Shown here piece by piece: positions 16,649 to 24,413 of a DNA stretch of 64,000 nt. The stretch spans positions 62,001-126,000 of the forward strand of contig NZ_BMJV01000012.1 in assembly GCF_014643635.1 (NCBI RefSeq), in the 5' to 3' direction. The stretch comes from Salipiger pallidus (GTDB lineage Bacteria > Pseudomonadota > Alphaproteobacteria > Rhodobacterales > Rhodobacteraceae). Within the stretch, counting starts at the first letter, position 1; each line of letters starts with the position of its first letter. The notes beneath the pieces were generated by a model. The model had not been told where the DNA came from and did not search any database. It worked only from the letters and a program-made list of their open reading frames with translations. Both the position numbers and the translations under genes were made by a program.

Positions 16649-17603
16649 TCACGGCCACGCCCACATCGATCCTCAATCCGGTGATCGTCGCGTCTCCATC
16701 GCCATCTGGGCCAACGGCCTCCTGACGGTCGCGCAGATCGTCGGCGGGATCCTTTCCGGCAGCCTCGCGCTGATCGCGGATGCCCTCCACAATTTCTCGG
16801 ACATGGCGTCGCTGGTGATCGCCTTCTTCGCGCGTAAGATCGCTCGCCGCCCGGCGGACAAGCGCATGACCTTCGGCTATGGGCGGGTAGAAATCGTCGC
16901 AGCGCTCATCAACTACACGACACTTATCCTGATCGGCTTCTACCTGATCTACGAGGGTGGCATGCGCATGATCGACCCACCAGAGGTACAGGGCTGGACG
17001 GTGGTGATCCTGGGCGGTGTGGCACTGGTCGTCGACACGTTGACGGCGCTGCTCACCTATTCGATGCAGAAAGGCAGCGTGAACATCCGTGCGCTCTTCC
17101 TGCACAACCTATCGGACGCTTTGGCCTCCGTGGCGGTCATCATCGGCGGCTCGCTCATCCTCCTCTACAACATGCGGTGGGTCGACCCGGCGATCACCAT
17201 CGGCATCGCTCTCTACATCCTCTACCTCGCATTTACCGAGATCGGCGGTCCGATTCGGACGCTGATGCTCGGCAGTCCACCGGACATCGATAATGAAACC
17301 GTCGTTCAGGCGATGCGGGGTGTGGATGGTGTCGCGGACGTTCATCACGTGCATCTGTGGCAGATGCAGGAGCACGAGGCGGCTCTGGACTGCCACGTCG
17401 TGCTGACAGCGGACGGCTGGGGTCAAATCGAAAAGATCAAGGCCGCGATCAAGGACCGGCTGAAGGACGATTTCAGCATCGGTCATTCGAGTCTGGAATT
17501 TGAGCACGAAGACCGCGCACACGAAAACGCTGACCTTTACGGTCACGGCAAACCGGAAAAAGAGGAGGAAAACCATGTTCACCGAGACACTGACAGCTCA
17601 TGA
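16638..17603 (+). CDS. czcD: Cation diffusion facilitator (CzcD/ZitB-like) metal efflux protein
   Basis: A 321-residue transporter: His-rich N-terminus (PHDHGHAHIDP), six helices with the CDF metal sites SLALIADALHNFSDMAS and ALFLHNLSDALASV, then the cytoplasmic metal-binding domain (VHHVHLWQMQEHEAALDCHV) and a His-rich tail. It exports Zn2+/Cd2+/Co2+ in exchange for protons. The GTG at 16638 has GGAG at the right distance. It is in one operon with the transglutaminase-like and SpoIIAA-like genes under the MerR-type promoter. Confidence 0.93.
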   Translation: MPHDHGHAHIDPQSGDRRVSIAIWANGLLTVAQIVGGILSGSLALIADALHNFSDMASLVIAFFARKIARRPADKRMTFGYGRVEIVAALINYTTLILIGFYLIYEGGMRMIDPPEVQGWTVVILGGVALVVDTLTALLTYSMQKGSVNIRALFLHNLSDALASVAVIIGGSLILLYNMRWVDPAITIGIALYILYLAFTEIGGPIRTLMLGSPPDIDNETVVQAMRGVDGVADVHHVHLWQMQEHEAALDCHVVLTADGWGQIEKIKAAIKDRLKDDFSIGHSSLEFEHEDRAHENADLYGHGKPEKEEENHVHRDTDSS

Positions 17604-17886
17604 CGACACGATTGGCCTCGCCTGCGAGGGCAAGCTCAGCGAAAGCGACCTGAAACGGATGCACGCCCTGCTTCATGAGCGCCTGCAAGAGACAAGTAAG
17701 CCCGGCCTGGTTCTCGATCTCACGAGGTTCGAAGGCTACGATGGGCCGTCCGCTCTGCTCGAAGATCTGAAAATCGACACAGCCCATAGGAATGACTTCC
17801 GCCGCGTCGCTGTGGTGGGCGAAGGGGCTTTGTTGGAGTGGGGAACCAGGTTCGCCGACGTGCTGACCACGGCAGAACTCCGTTAG
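17575..17886 (+). CDS. SpoIIAA-like (STAS-fold) protein
   Basis: A 103-residue soluble protein resembling the SpoIIAA-like family: SESDLKRMHALLHERLQ, then a beta strand GLVLDLTRFEGYDG, a helix, and FRRVAVVGEGALLEWG. ATG 17575 has GAGGAGG upstream and overlaps the CDF gene end by 29 bases. Partner and function unknown; members are often found with transporters or stress genes. Confidence 0.75.
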   Translation: MFTETLTAHDDTIGLACEGKLSESDLKRMHALLHERLQETSKPGLVLDLTRFEGYDGPSALLEDLKIDTAHRNDFRRVAVVGEGALLEWGTRFADVLTTAELR

Positions 17887-18239
17887 TTCGACCCGGCGGA
17901 AATGAAGGCGGCAATCGCCTGGGCAAGTGAAAGGTAGAGTAGCTTTCAATCAGATGCCTTCGCAGAAGACAGCATCTGTTCGAAACCATAAACAAAAGAA
18001 CTACAGCAGTTGCGAGACCCAAGAGCAATCCGAAAGTTCTGAACATGGTCGCTCCTTTCGCAAAGGAGTAACTTTGGTACGGTGGCACTGCCCTTGCCGG
18101 GGCATTATCAAATCGTAATGTTTTAGCGGCTCAGGGCGCCAGTTGGTTAACATAAACTTCATTATGCGACTTTATACTTAGCGTTGCGATAGTATATTAT
18201 TGTATGTATGCTGAACTCCTATCACGGAGGCTCCACAGC
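17887..18239. other. Intergenic boundary between metal island and conjugation genes
   Basis: This gap carries no convincing gene. A perfect 7-base hairpin (CTCCTTT-cgc-AAAGGAG, 18052-18068) sits before a short minus-strand frame starting at 18046. The last 60 bases are AT-rich and hold conserved motif A (18183-18200), probably the promoter region of the next gene. Confidence 0.5.
18183..18200 (+). promoter_or_regulatory. Conserved conjugation-promoter motif, copy A
   Basis: GTTGCGATAGTATATTAT, 17/18 identical to copy B (reverse strand, 20220-20237); a shorter match, copy C, lies at 51413-51427. It contains the near-palindrome GATAGTATATTATT. It is 40-57 bases upstream of the TrbM-like gene. 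Confidence 0.6.
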
Positions 18240-18935
18240 ATGCGCCATTTACTCAAGAAGCTCCTCCCCTCGGTCGCAGTCGCTTTGACCGTGACAGGTT
18301 CTTCGCTGCCAATACCCGCCCGCGCGCAGACATACCCGATCGATTGCGCGATCCTCTTGTGCCTGTCTGGCGGCTGGCCTGCTTCCGTCCCTTGCGCCCG
18401 AGCCCGCGCCGAATTTATCCGGCGGATTACACCTTGGCCGGTCGAACCACCGCTGCAAATCTGGCGCTGTCCCATGGGCGCCTCCTACGAGAACGATCGG
18501 TTACAAAACAACGCTGGCGGCATCTTTGAAGCCTTGTACCGAACCGACAGCCGTCGACCGCTTCAATCCTTGCCAGTAGATAATCTCGTTCCCACCGACC
18601 TCGCCCTGCGGCTCGTTCAGGACCGCGCGGACATCGATATCAGCGGGCCAGAGTTCAATTTCGTGCGGTCCATCCGCGTCTTCGATGTACGGTATGCACG
18701 ACAGCACGAGTCCGGGCGCGATGGGGATTGTAACCGAAGCGCGACCGTGGTCCTCGGCACCTACGGGACCCAAGGCGATTTCTCATGGCAGCGATCTTCG
18801 ATAACTGCCCTGCCCGAGGCCCATGTGGGACTTGAACGTTGGGGCGAGCATTGCCCTGGCATTTATCACCGATCCGTCTTCGTCGATTGGCGTGACTATG
18901 ACGGCAACTACGGGTTCGAGCAGGTGAACTACTGA
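18240..18935 (+). CDS. TrbM/KikA-like exported protein, T4SS-associated
   Basis: A 231-residue protein with a signal peptide (MRHLLKKLLPSVAVALTVTG, cleavage near ARAQ). The mature N-terminus has PIDCAILLCLSGGWPASVPC, resembling the Cys-containing start of TrbM/KikA proteins of conjugation systems, and further cysteines (WRCP, GDCNR, EHCPG) that could form disulfides. ATG 18240 has GGAGG eight bases upstream. It opens the conjugation region and is preceded by motif A. TrbM homology is by motif recognition only. Confidence 0.65.
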   Translation: MRHLLKKLLPSVAVALTVTGSSLPIPARAQTYPIDCAILLCLSGGWPASVPCARARAEFIRRITPWPVEPPLQIWRCPMGASYENDRLQNNAGGIFEALYRTDSRRPLQSLPVDNLVPTDLALRLVQDRADIDISGPEFNFVRSIRVFDVRYARQHESGRDGDCNRSATVVLGTYGTQGDFSWQRSSITALPEAHVGLERWGEHCPGIYHRSVFVDWRDYDGNYGFEQVNY

Positions 18936-19055
18936 CCTGCCGCTACGTAGATTTGTCATGGAAGACGGCTTCTTTGGCTTGCACGACCGCACCGCATACG
19001 CTTCGCGGTCCACATGCTGTTTGGCGTTTAGGCAAACACCGCGGGTTCGCTCTGT

Positions 19056-19283
19056 TCACCCGTCGTCGCTTCTTCCGATCCTCGTCAGCGCATCGAAGTC
19101 GATTTCTTGCTTCTGTTCGTCACTTATATCCGGCCGGGTTTCCGATACCGGCTGGGGCCCTTGGACGTCCCACATCACCGCATGTGAGCCTGTCCTCCAG
19201 CGATAAACCCAACCAACAACACTGCACCCATCGGTCCCGATCAGATTGGCGATCGCGACGCCCTCACCCTTATCTTCGTTCAC
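19056..19283 (-). CDS. Small hypothetical protein
   Basis: A 75-residue frame with a GTG start (MNEDKGEGVAIANLIGTDGC) and an acidic C-terminus (SDEQKQEIDFDALTRIG). The composition looks protein-like, with alternating beta-type segments, and AGGAAG lies about 12 bases upstream of the start. No family recognised. The flanking stretches 18936-19055 and 19284-19452 show nothing else convincing. Confidence 0.35.
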   Translation of the reverse strand: MNEDKGEGVAIANLIGTDGCSVVGWVYRWRTGSHAVMWDVQGPQPVSETRPDISDEQKQEIDFDALTRIGRSDDG

Positions 19284-19452
19284 TGTTTACTGGCTTCCTG
19301 CACTGCGGCGCTGCGAATTGCGGCGTGGGGTTGCAGAGCGTTCACTACGACCGCGCGCCGGGCTTCTTTGATGTTGGCTAACTGGTCCTCGATGAGGAAA
19401 TGATCATCAGACCGGGAAAGTGGGTTCCCGTGTTCTCAACAATTCATTGGCT

Positions 19453-19710
19453 TCAAATCCTGTGGTCGGGCTCCGTGGCGGCTTCAACGATCGCCAGAAC
19501 CTCGAACGGGTCAAAGCCGATGGCGCGCGCCAAGACGACCAGCTCGACAACGTCGACCCGGCGCTGGCCGCTCTCAAGGCGGGCAATAAGGGACTGGTGG
19601 CATCTGAGCCTGTCTGCCAGGTCTTTCTGACCAAGGCCCGCTTTGACACGGGCGTCGACCAACGCCTGACAGAGTGCCACTTGTCCCTTGCTTCTGATTG
19701 TCTTTGCCAC
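19453..19710 (-). CDS. XRE-family helix-turn-helix regulator
   Basis: An 85-residue protein consisting of a single Cro/C1-type HTH: ALVDARVKAGLGQKDLADRL, then RCHQSLIARLESGQRRVDVV, the classic XRE helix 2/helix 3 pattern. The start is a GTG at 19710; its Shine-Dalgarno AAAGG sits inside the loop of a perfect inverted repeat, suggesting autoregulation. It is the likely candidate to control the T4SS operon through motifs A-C (inference). Confidence 0.82.
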   Translation of the reverse strand: MAKTIRSKGQVALCQALVDARVKAGLGQKDLADRLRCHQSLIARLESGQRRVDVVELVVLARAIGFDPFEVLAIVEAATEPDHRI

Positions 19711-19711
19711 G

Positions 19712-19732
19712 CGTCACATACCTTTTGTGACG
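19712..19732. promoter_or_regulatory. Inverted repeat enclosing the SD of the XRE gene
   Basis: CGTCACA-taccttt-TGTGACG, perfect 7-base arms immediately upstream of the XRE start codon; the loop contains the ribosome-binding site (AAAGG on the minus strand). It is either an operator or a translation-regulating hairpin. Confidence 0.55.
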
Positions 19733-19834
19733 TCGCTAGCGGATGAAATCTGTTATCTAAAAAGTAGATATATGAGGGTGTTATCGGCGTCTGGTTTCCA
19801 TGGGCTGCAAGTCTGATGCTCCCGAGGTTGCCCA

Positions 19835-20128
19835 TCAATCCCCTACCAATTGCAGGAACCGGCCATATTCCTCGCTGACTTCGCGCGCTTCCTCGAAGGC
19901 GCGGGCCCGTTCACCGTCGAGGCAACGGAAGTAGCTCTGGATATCCTGAATGTAATCTTCGAAGTCGCCGCGGATGATATCCGCATAGTCCCGCGCGGCC
20001 TGCGAATCGCTTGGCAGGAAAGGACGGGATGGCGCAAAGCAGGATTCCGCCAAAACCGGCCCAGGAACGCAGATCAGAAGGGCCATAGCTTGCAATGGGA
20101 GCAGGCATGTCAACCTTGGGTTTCTCAA
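19835..20128 (-). CDS. Small exported protein, T4SS-associated, unknown
   Basis: A 97-residue protein with a signal peptide ending around GPVLAESC. The mature part has two cysteines (SCFAPSRP and YFRCLDGERA) and an acidic alpha-helical body. The TTG at 20128 is preceded by AAGGAG and is preferred over the GTG at 20155, which has no such site. It is divergent from the 20285 gene with motif B between them. Family not recognised. Confidence 0.6.
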   Translation of the reverse strand: MRNPRLTCLLPLQAMALLICVPGPVLAESCFAPSRPFLPSDSQAARDYADIIRGDFEDYIQDIQSYFRCLDGERARAFEEAREVSEEYGRFLQLVGD

Positions 20129-20219
20129 ACCTGTTATCTCCTTGATCGCGGACACTGGCCGTGACTAGTGTTTGCGTAACCAAACTACAGCCAAAGCACG
20201 ATATTACATCTTGCGGTTG

Positions 20220-20237
20220 ATAATATACTATCGTAAC
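20220..20237 (-). promoter_or_regulatory. Conserved conjugation-promoter motif, copy B
   Basis: On the minus strand GTTACGATAGTATATTAT, 17/18 identical to copy A. It lies between the divergent genes starting at 20128 and 20285, where it could control both. Confidence 0.6.
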
Positions 20238-20284
20238 TCTGGGCTTCAAGTAGGAATGCCTGGGGTCGCGCCATTGGAGAAAGC

Positions 20285-20665
20285 GTGAGCCGGGCCATGA
20301 ACTGGGACATCGAAGCACCAAATGTGGTTACGGAAGCCAGGTTCCGCGAACTCGTGGAAAGCGGCTATAGCGCAGAAATCCTGTGCCAAGAGTCGGCACA
20401 CAAGAAAGGCCCCAGCTATTACGGGGTCTGGATCATGCGTGTTGTCTCTGATGACGGGGTGGAAAAGCTCCTCGTCACCGCCCGCACGCGGACGACCTAC
20501 AACGATATCAAGATCCGCGAGTTCAAGACGATCTCCGGCGTGGTGTCTTTCTTCATTGGCCTTGGTTTTGCGCATGTCGACCTGCCGCTTGAGGCGGGGA
20601 CAAGCCGTACGCACAAATTTGCGCCGCCAGACAAAGCCCCATCAGACAAGGGCGCTGGCAGCTAA
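20285..20665 (+). CDS. Conserved hypothetical protein preceding virB1
   Basis: A 126-residue soluble protein (NWDIEAPNVVTEARFRELVE... GVVSFFIGLGFAHVDLPL). No signal peptide or recognised domain. The GTG at 20285 has GGAG six bases upstream; an ATG four codons later is possible. Its 3' end overlaps the start of the virB1-like frame, so it is probably the first gene of the virB operon. Confidence 0.6.
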   Translation: MSRAMNWDIEAPNVVTEARFRELVESGYSAEILCQESAHKKGPSYYGVWIMRVVSDDGVEKLLVTARTRTTYNDIKIREFKTISGVVSFFIGLGFAHVDLPLEAGTSRTHKFAPPDKAPSDKGAGS

Positions 20666-21323
20666 CCTCGTCTGTCTCTGGCTGGTCGCAGCACCTGCCT
20701 CAGCGCAAATGGTCCTGGTCATGGAGAGCGACGGCTCCCTGACCCCGTCCCGCTCTCAGAGCAGCTTTGCTCGAAACTACAATGAAGGGATTGGTCAGAG
20801 TTCGGCCTCCGATGGGATCGCGATCTTCGGCGAGGTAGAGGCCGAGCAAGAGGGCGTCCAAGTCGCGGCCCTTGCCCGCCCGACTCCCCTGCCCCGCGCC
20901 GATGTCCTCTCCGGGATTCAGACCACGGCCTTGCGCTATGCCGGCCATCCCGGCCTGCGTCGCGCGGGGCTTTCCGTGACGGATTGGCTAGCTCTCTATC
21001 GAGCCAATATCGAGGTTGAGAGCGCCTACCGGCAGGATGCGATTTCAAGTGCAGGTGCCATTGGCCTTGGTCAATTGATGCCAGCGACGGCGCGTGATCT
21101 GGGCGTCGACCCGCGTGACCCTCAACAGAACCTCGACGGCTCTGCCCGCTACCTCGCGATGATGCTGGAGCGCTTCGGCGATCCGCATCTGGCGCTGGCG
21201 GCCTACAACGCCGGTCCCGACGCCGTGCGCCAACACGGTGGCATTCCCCCTTACCGAGAAACCCAGAACCACGTGGCCCGTGTCATGGCCGTCGTGGCCC
21301 GATTGGAAGGATCAAATTCGTGA
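20619..21323 (+). CDS. virB1: VirB1-like lytic transglycosylase
   Basis: A periplasmic SLT-domain peptidoglycan lyase that opens the wall for the secretion apparatus. Signature segments: NIEVESAYRQDAISSAGAIG (catalytic Glu in the first), GLGQLMPATARDLGV, YLAMMLERFG and LALAAYNAGPDAVRQHGG. A signal peptide ends near PASAQ. The start is uncertain: TTG 20619 gives a normal-length signal peptide, while ATG 20574 would add 15 residues; neither has a good SD. It overlaps the upstream gene and virB2 (four bases). Confidence 0.85.
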   Translation: MRRQTKPHQTRALAANLVCLWLVAAPASAQMVLVMESDGSLTPSRSQSSFARNYNEGIGQSSASDGIAIFGEVEAEQEGVQVAALARPTPLPRADVLSGIQTTALRYAGHPGLRRAGLSVTDWLALYRANIEVESAYRQDAISSAGAIGLGQLMPATARDLGVDPRDPQQNLDGSARYLAMMLERFGDPHLALAAYNAGPDAVRQHGGIPPYRETQNHVARVMAVVARLEGSNS

Positions 21324-21613
21324 AACAGATTTCAAACCTCTTTGTCGCCTCGCTGGCGCTATTCCTGTTCATTGCCGAGCCCGCCCTTGCACAGAGCATC
21401 GATCTCTCCCCGATCCAGAGCTTGTTGCAGGGCATTGTCGATGCGCTGACCGGCCCTCTTGGTGTGGTCATCGCCACACTCGCGGTCCTCGGCGTTTTCT
21501 TGAGCTGGTTCTTCAACATCATCGACCTGCGCCAAGCGCTTTGGGTCCTCGTGGGCATCGCTGGTGTTGCCGCCGCTCCCACCATTGTTGCCGCGGTCTT
21601 CGCCGGTGGCTGA
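21320..21613 (+). CDS. virB2: VirB2/TrbC-like pilin subunit
   Basis: A 97-residue pre-pilin with a long signal peptide (cleavage near PALAQ) and two hydrophobic helices joined by a short loop (WFFNIIDLRQALW). It is the expected size and position for VirB2, the major conjugative pilus subunit. GTG start overlapping virB1 stop (GTGA). Confidence 0.87.
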   Translation: MKQISNLFVASLALFLFIAEPALAQSIDLSPIQSLLQGIVDALTGPLGVVIATLAVLGVFLSWFFNIIDLRQALWVLVGIAGVAAAPTIVAAVFAGG

Positions 21614-21884
21614 ACGCTCGCCCCTCTTTCTGGGCCTCGTGCGCCCGCCGAAGCTTCTGGGCCTGCCCATCATGTACGCGATGGTCTGGCTCTTCGGCTC
21701 TGTGCTCTTGTTCGTCTGGGTCCAGCACATCGCGGTGCTGGGTTTCGCCGCCCTGCTCTATCCGGTGCTGTGGAAGGCCGCAGATTGGGACCCGCGTTTC
21801 ATCGACGTGATGATGACGGCCCTGCAGGAGACACCGCCCACGCGCAACAGGTCCATCCATGGCGGGGACAGCTATGCCCCGTGA
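21606..21884 (+). CDS. virB3: VirB3 inner-membrane T4SS protein
   Basis: A 92-residue protein starting with GTG (VAERSPLFLGLVRPPKLLGL), the characteristic VirB3 N-terminus, followed by two membrane helices. It overlaps virB2 by 8 bases and virB4 by up to 26 bases. It works with VirB4 in pilus assembly. Confidence 0.85.
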   Translation: MAERSPLFLGLVRPPKLLGLPIMYAMVWLFGSVLLFVWVQHIAVLGFAALLYPVLWKAADWDPRFIDVMMTALQETPPTRNRSIHGGDSYAP

Positions 21885-24249
21885 TGACGCCCGTGGTGCT
21901 GCGCTCGATGCCCGCACAATGACGCCAGACTGGTATGCGCGCGAGACCCGCCTCGCGCATATGCTGCCCTATGTAAGCCTCGTCGACGACCAGACCGTGC
22001 GGACCCGGGTGAACGAACTCTTCCGCTGCATTCGGCTCGAGGGGATCAACAGCTACACGACCGACGATGCCTATCTCGACAAGGTGACGGCGCTTTTTGC
22101 CCGCATCGTCGCGCAGCTCGGGCCGGAATTCAGCTATTACGTCCACAAGGTCTCCAAGGCCATCAAACCTGATCTCGACCCGATCCGTGAGGACAGCTTC
22201 GCAGGCGAGGTGGACCGGCGCTGGCGCGCAAAACTCGAGACCAGCGGGCTGCGCGACAAGACGCTGACGCTCACCGTCATTCACCGTCCGCCCCCGAAAA
22301 GCCTCCTGCCGTTCCTGAGCCGCAGCGCGCCGGACCGACTGAAGGAGGAGACCCGCAAACGCCTGCAGCGCCTCGGTGAGGCCGTGAACGTCTTCCTCTC
22401 GGGGCTTACCGAGCTCAAGCCGCGCCTGCTGTCGGCTGCATCGGGGGAGTTGGTGGGGTTTCTGGGGGCGCTCAACACCGGAACAGAGCTGCCGCTCTAC
22501 CCGGCCAACACCTACGGCTTTTTGTCCTTCAACGTCGCCAATACCCGCGTGACGTTCCACGGCGAGCATTTCGAGCTCTCGGAAGGCGTGGTGGGCCATC
22601 GCTACGGCAAGAGTTTCACCATCGGGGAATATGCTGAGGCCACATCCTGCACCATGTTCGACATGCTGAACCTGCCGGTCGACATGATCGTCACGCACTC
22701 CTTCACGCCGATCAATTCGAACCTCATGGCGGGCCGCATCAAGCGGCAAAAGCGCCAGATGCAGGCGAGCCAGGACGCCGCCCTATCGCTTATGGAAGCG
22801 CTCGACATCGCCGCCGATGATCTGGAGGCCAAACGCCAGAGCTTCGGTGAGCACCACATGGTCGTGACGATCTTCTGCGAAACGCTCGAAGAGCTGCAGA
22901 CGCTCAGCGCCGAGATCGTGAATGCCGCCGCGACCGAGGGCGTGAAAATGATCGGCGAGCGGGTCGCCGCAAAGGCCCATTACCTCAGCCAGCACCCCGG
23001 CAACCAGCCCAAGCGTGTCCGCGCGAGCGCCGTCACCAATCGCAACTTCGCGGATTTTGCGGCCTTCCACCGGACGCAGCTCGGCAAACCCGCAGCACTT
23101 ACCCCTTGGGGCCGGGTCGTCACTTATTTGCCCACGCCGGAGCAGAGCGCCTACCGGTTTTCCTACCACGAGCAGGGCAGCCCGGACAAAGAACCGACCA
23201 GCGGGCATACCCTGATCATGGGTCGGCCCGGGTCGGGCAAATCGGTGCTGTCCGCCTTTCTGATGACGCAAGCCCGTCGCGCAGGCGCGCGGATCTTCGT
23301 CTTCGATTACCGTCTTGGTATGGAGATGGCGGTCCGCGCCAATGGCGGGCGCTACGCGTCCCTGAACGCCGGTCAGCCCACGGGCCTCAACCCGCTCTGG
23401 ACCGAGACCGATGCGCGCGGCACCGCCTGGCTCTCGGACTGGCTTGTCACCCTGCTCTACCGCGCCGACAAGCCGCTCACTCCTGCCCAGACCAATCGCA
23501 TCCAGGAAGTCGTGCGCCAGAACGCGCAGGCCACAAACCCGGCCCTGCGGAACTGGCGGGATTTCGCATCGCTTTTTGTGTCCACCGACGATGGCGGCGA
23601 TCTGCACCAGCGCCTGCTCGAATGGACCGAGGACGGCCGCTATGGCTGGATCTTCGGGCAGAGCCTCGAGGACACGTTCTCGCTCAAGGGCGATGTGGTG
23701 GGCTTCGATCTGACCGGCATTCTCGACAGCGAGGCCGACAAGGAACGGATGGCGGTCCTGTCCTATCTCTTCCGCCGGGTCGAGCGCGAAATCGAGGACC
23801 GCCGCCCCACCATCATCGTGATCGACGAGGCCTGGAAGGCCCTCGATAACGCGTATTTCGCCGAGCGGCTGTCGAACTGGCTGGTGACAGCGCGCAAACA
23901 GAACACGGTCGCGGTGATGATGACGCAATACGCAAGCCAGCTCGAGCGCACCCGGACCGGCAAGACCATCATCGAGGCGGTGCCGACGCAGATCCTGCTC
24001 CCCAATATCCGCGCGCAGCCAGCGGACTACGCCATGCTGAACCTCACGGAGAAGGAGCTCGATGTCCTTCTCAACACGGGCAGCAACAGCCGCTTGGCGC
24101 TGATCCGCGACGATCAGGGCTCGATCGTCGTCGATGCCGATCTGAGCGCGCTTGGACCCAATCTCACCATCCTTGGCGGCATGGAAAAGGGCGAAGCGCT
24201 TGTCGGCGCCGATTACCGCGACCGCCCTGATTTCTGGAGGCTTTCATGA
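21859..24249 (+). CDS. virB4: VirB4 T4SS ATPase
   Basis: A 796-residue cytoplasmic ATPase that energises pilus biogenesis and substrate transfer. Walker A is GRPGSGKS (about residue 455) and Walker B IIVIDEAWK (about residue 655), with the downstream RKQNTVAVMMTQYASQ motif typical of VirB4/TraC. Two starts are possible: ATG 21859, or ATG 21874 with GGGGA upstream. Codon use and the absence of gaps suggest an intact gene. Confidence 0.95.
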   Translation: MAGTAMPRDDARGAALDARTMTPDWYARETRLAHMLPYVSLVDDQTVRTRVNELFRCIRLEGINSYTTDDAYLDKVTALFARIVAQLGPEFSYYVHKVSKAIKPDLDPIREDSFAGEVDRRWRAKLETSGLRDKTLTLTVIHRPPPKSLLPFLSRSAPDRLKEETRKRLQRLGEAVNVFLSGLTELKPRLLSAASGELVGFLGALNTGTELPLYPANTYGFLSFNVANTRVTFHGEHFELSEGVVGHRYGKSFTIGEYAEATSCTMFDMLNLPVDMIVTHSFTPINSNLMAGRIKRQKRQMQASQDAALSLMEALDIAADDLEAKRQSFGEHHMVVTIFCETLEELQTLSAEIVNAAATEGVKMIGERVAAKAHYLSQHPGNQPKRVRASAVTNRNFADFAAFHRTQLGKPAALTPWGRVVTYLPTPEQSAYRFSYHEQGSPDKEPTSGHTLIMGRPGSGKSVLSAFLMTQARRAGARIFVFDYRLGMEMAVRANGGRYASLNAGQPTGLNPLWTETDARGTAWLSDWLVTLLYRADKPLTPAQTNRIQEVVRQNAQATNPALRNWRDFASLFVSTDDGGDLHQRLLEWTEDGRYGWIFGQSLEDTFSLKGDVVGFDLTGILDSEADKERMAVLSYLFRRVEREIEDRRPTIIVIDEAWKALDNAYFAERLSNWLVTARKQNTVAVMMTQYASQLERTRTGKTIIEAVPTQILLPNIRAQPADYAMLNLTEKELDVLLNTGSNSRLALIRDDQGSIVVDADLSALGPNLTILGGMEKGEALVGADYRDRPDFWRLS

Positions 24250-24413
24250 CCCGTATTTTGATGTTCGTTGCCGCGCTCGGTGCGTTGGCCTCCTGTGCCC
24301 AGTACCAGGAACCGCAGGCCAATTGCTTCACCTTCCTCGCCTCCACGACAGCCATCTCGCCTGATTGCACCTTCACGCCCCTTGGCGCACCGGAGGGCGA
24401 CATTGAAGTCTAG
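24246..24413 (+). CDS. 55-residue lipoprotein, candidate VirB7
   Basis: A very short gene: MTRILMFVAALGALASCAQY with lipobox LASC (Cys17), then a 38-residue mature peptide with two more cysteines (QANCFTF and SPDCTF). It overlaps the virB4 stop by four bases (ATGA) and the next gene start, so it is embedded in the operon. VirB7 proteins are small lipoproteins that disulfide-link to VirB9 in the outer-membrane core; size, lipobox and extra cysteines fit that role (inference). Confidence 0.7.
   Translation: MTRILMFVAALGALASCAQYQEPQANCFTFLASTTAISPDCTFTPLGAPEGDIEV

Noticed and set aside
17720-18046. Minus-strand frame starting MFRTFGLLLGLATAVVLLF with a good SD
   Set aside because: Only the first ~25 residues look like a membrane segment; the rest is antisense to the SpoIIAA-like gene. 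Possibly a decayed small gene, not supportable.
22783-23928. Minus-strand frame of 381 codons
   Set aside because: Antisense to virB4; no independent support.
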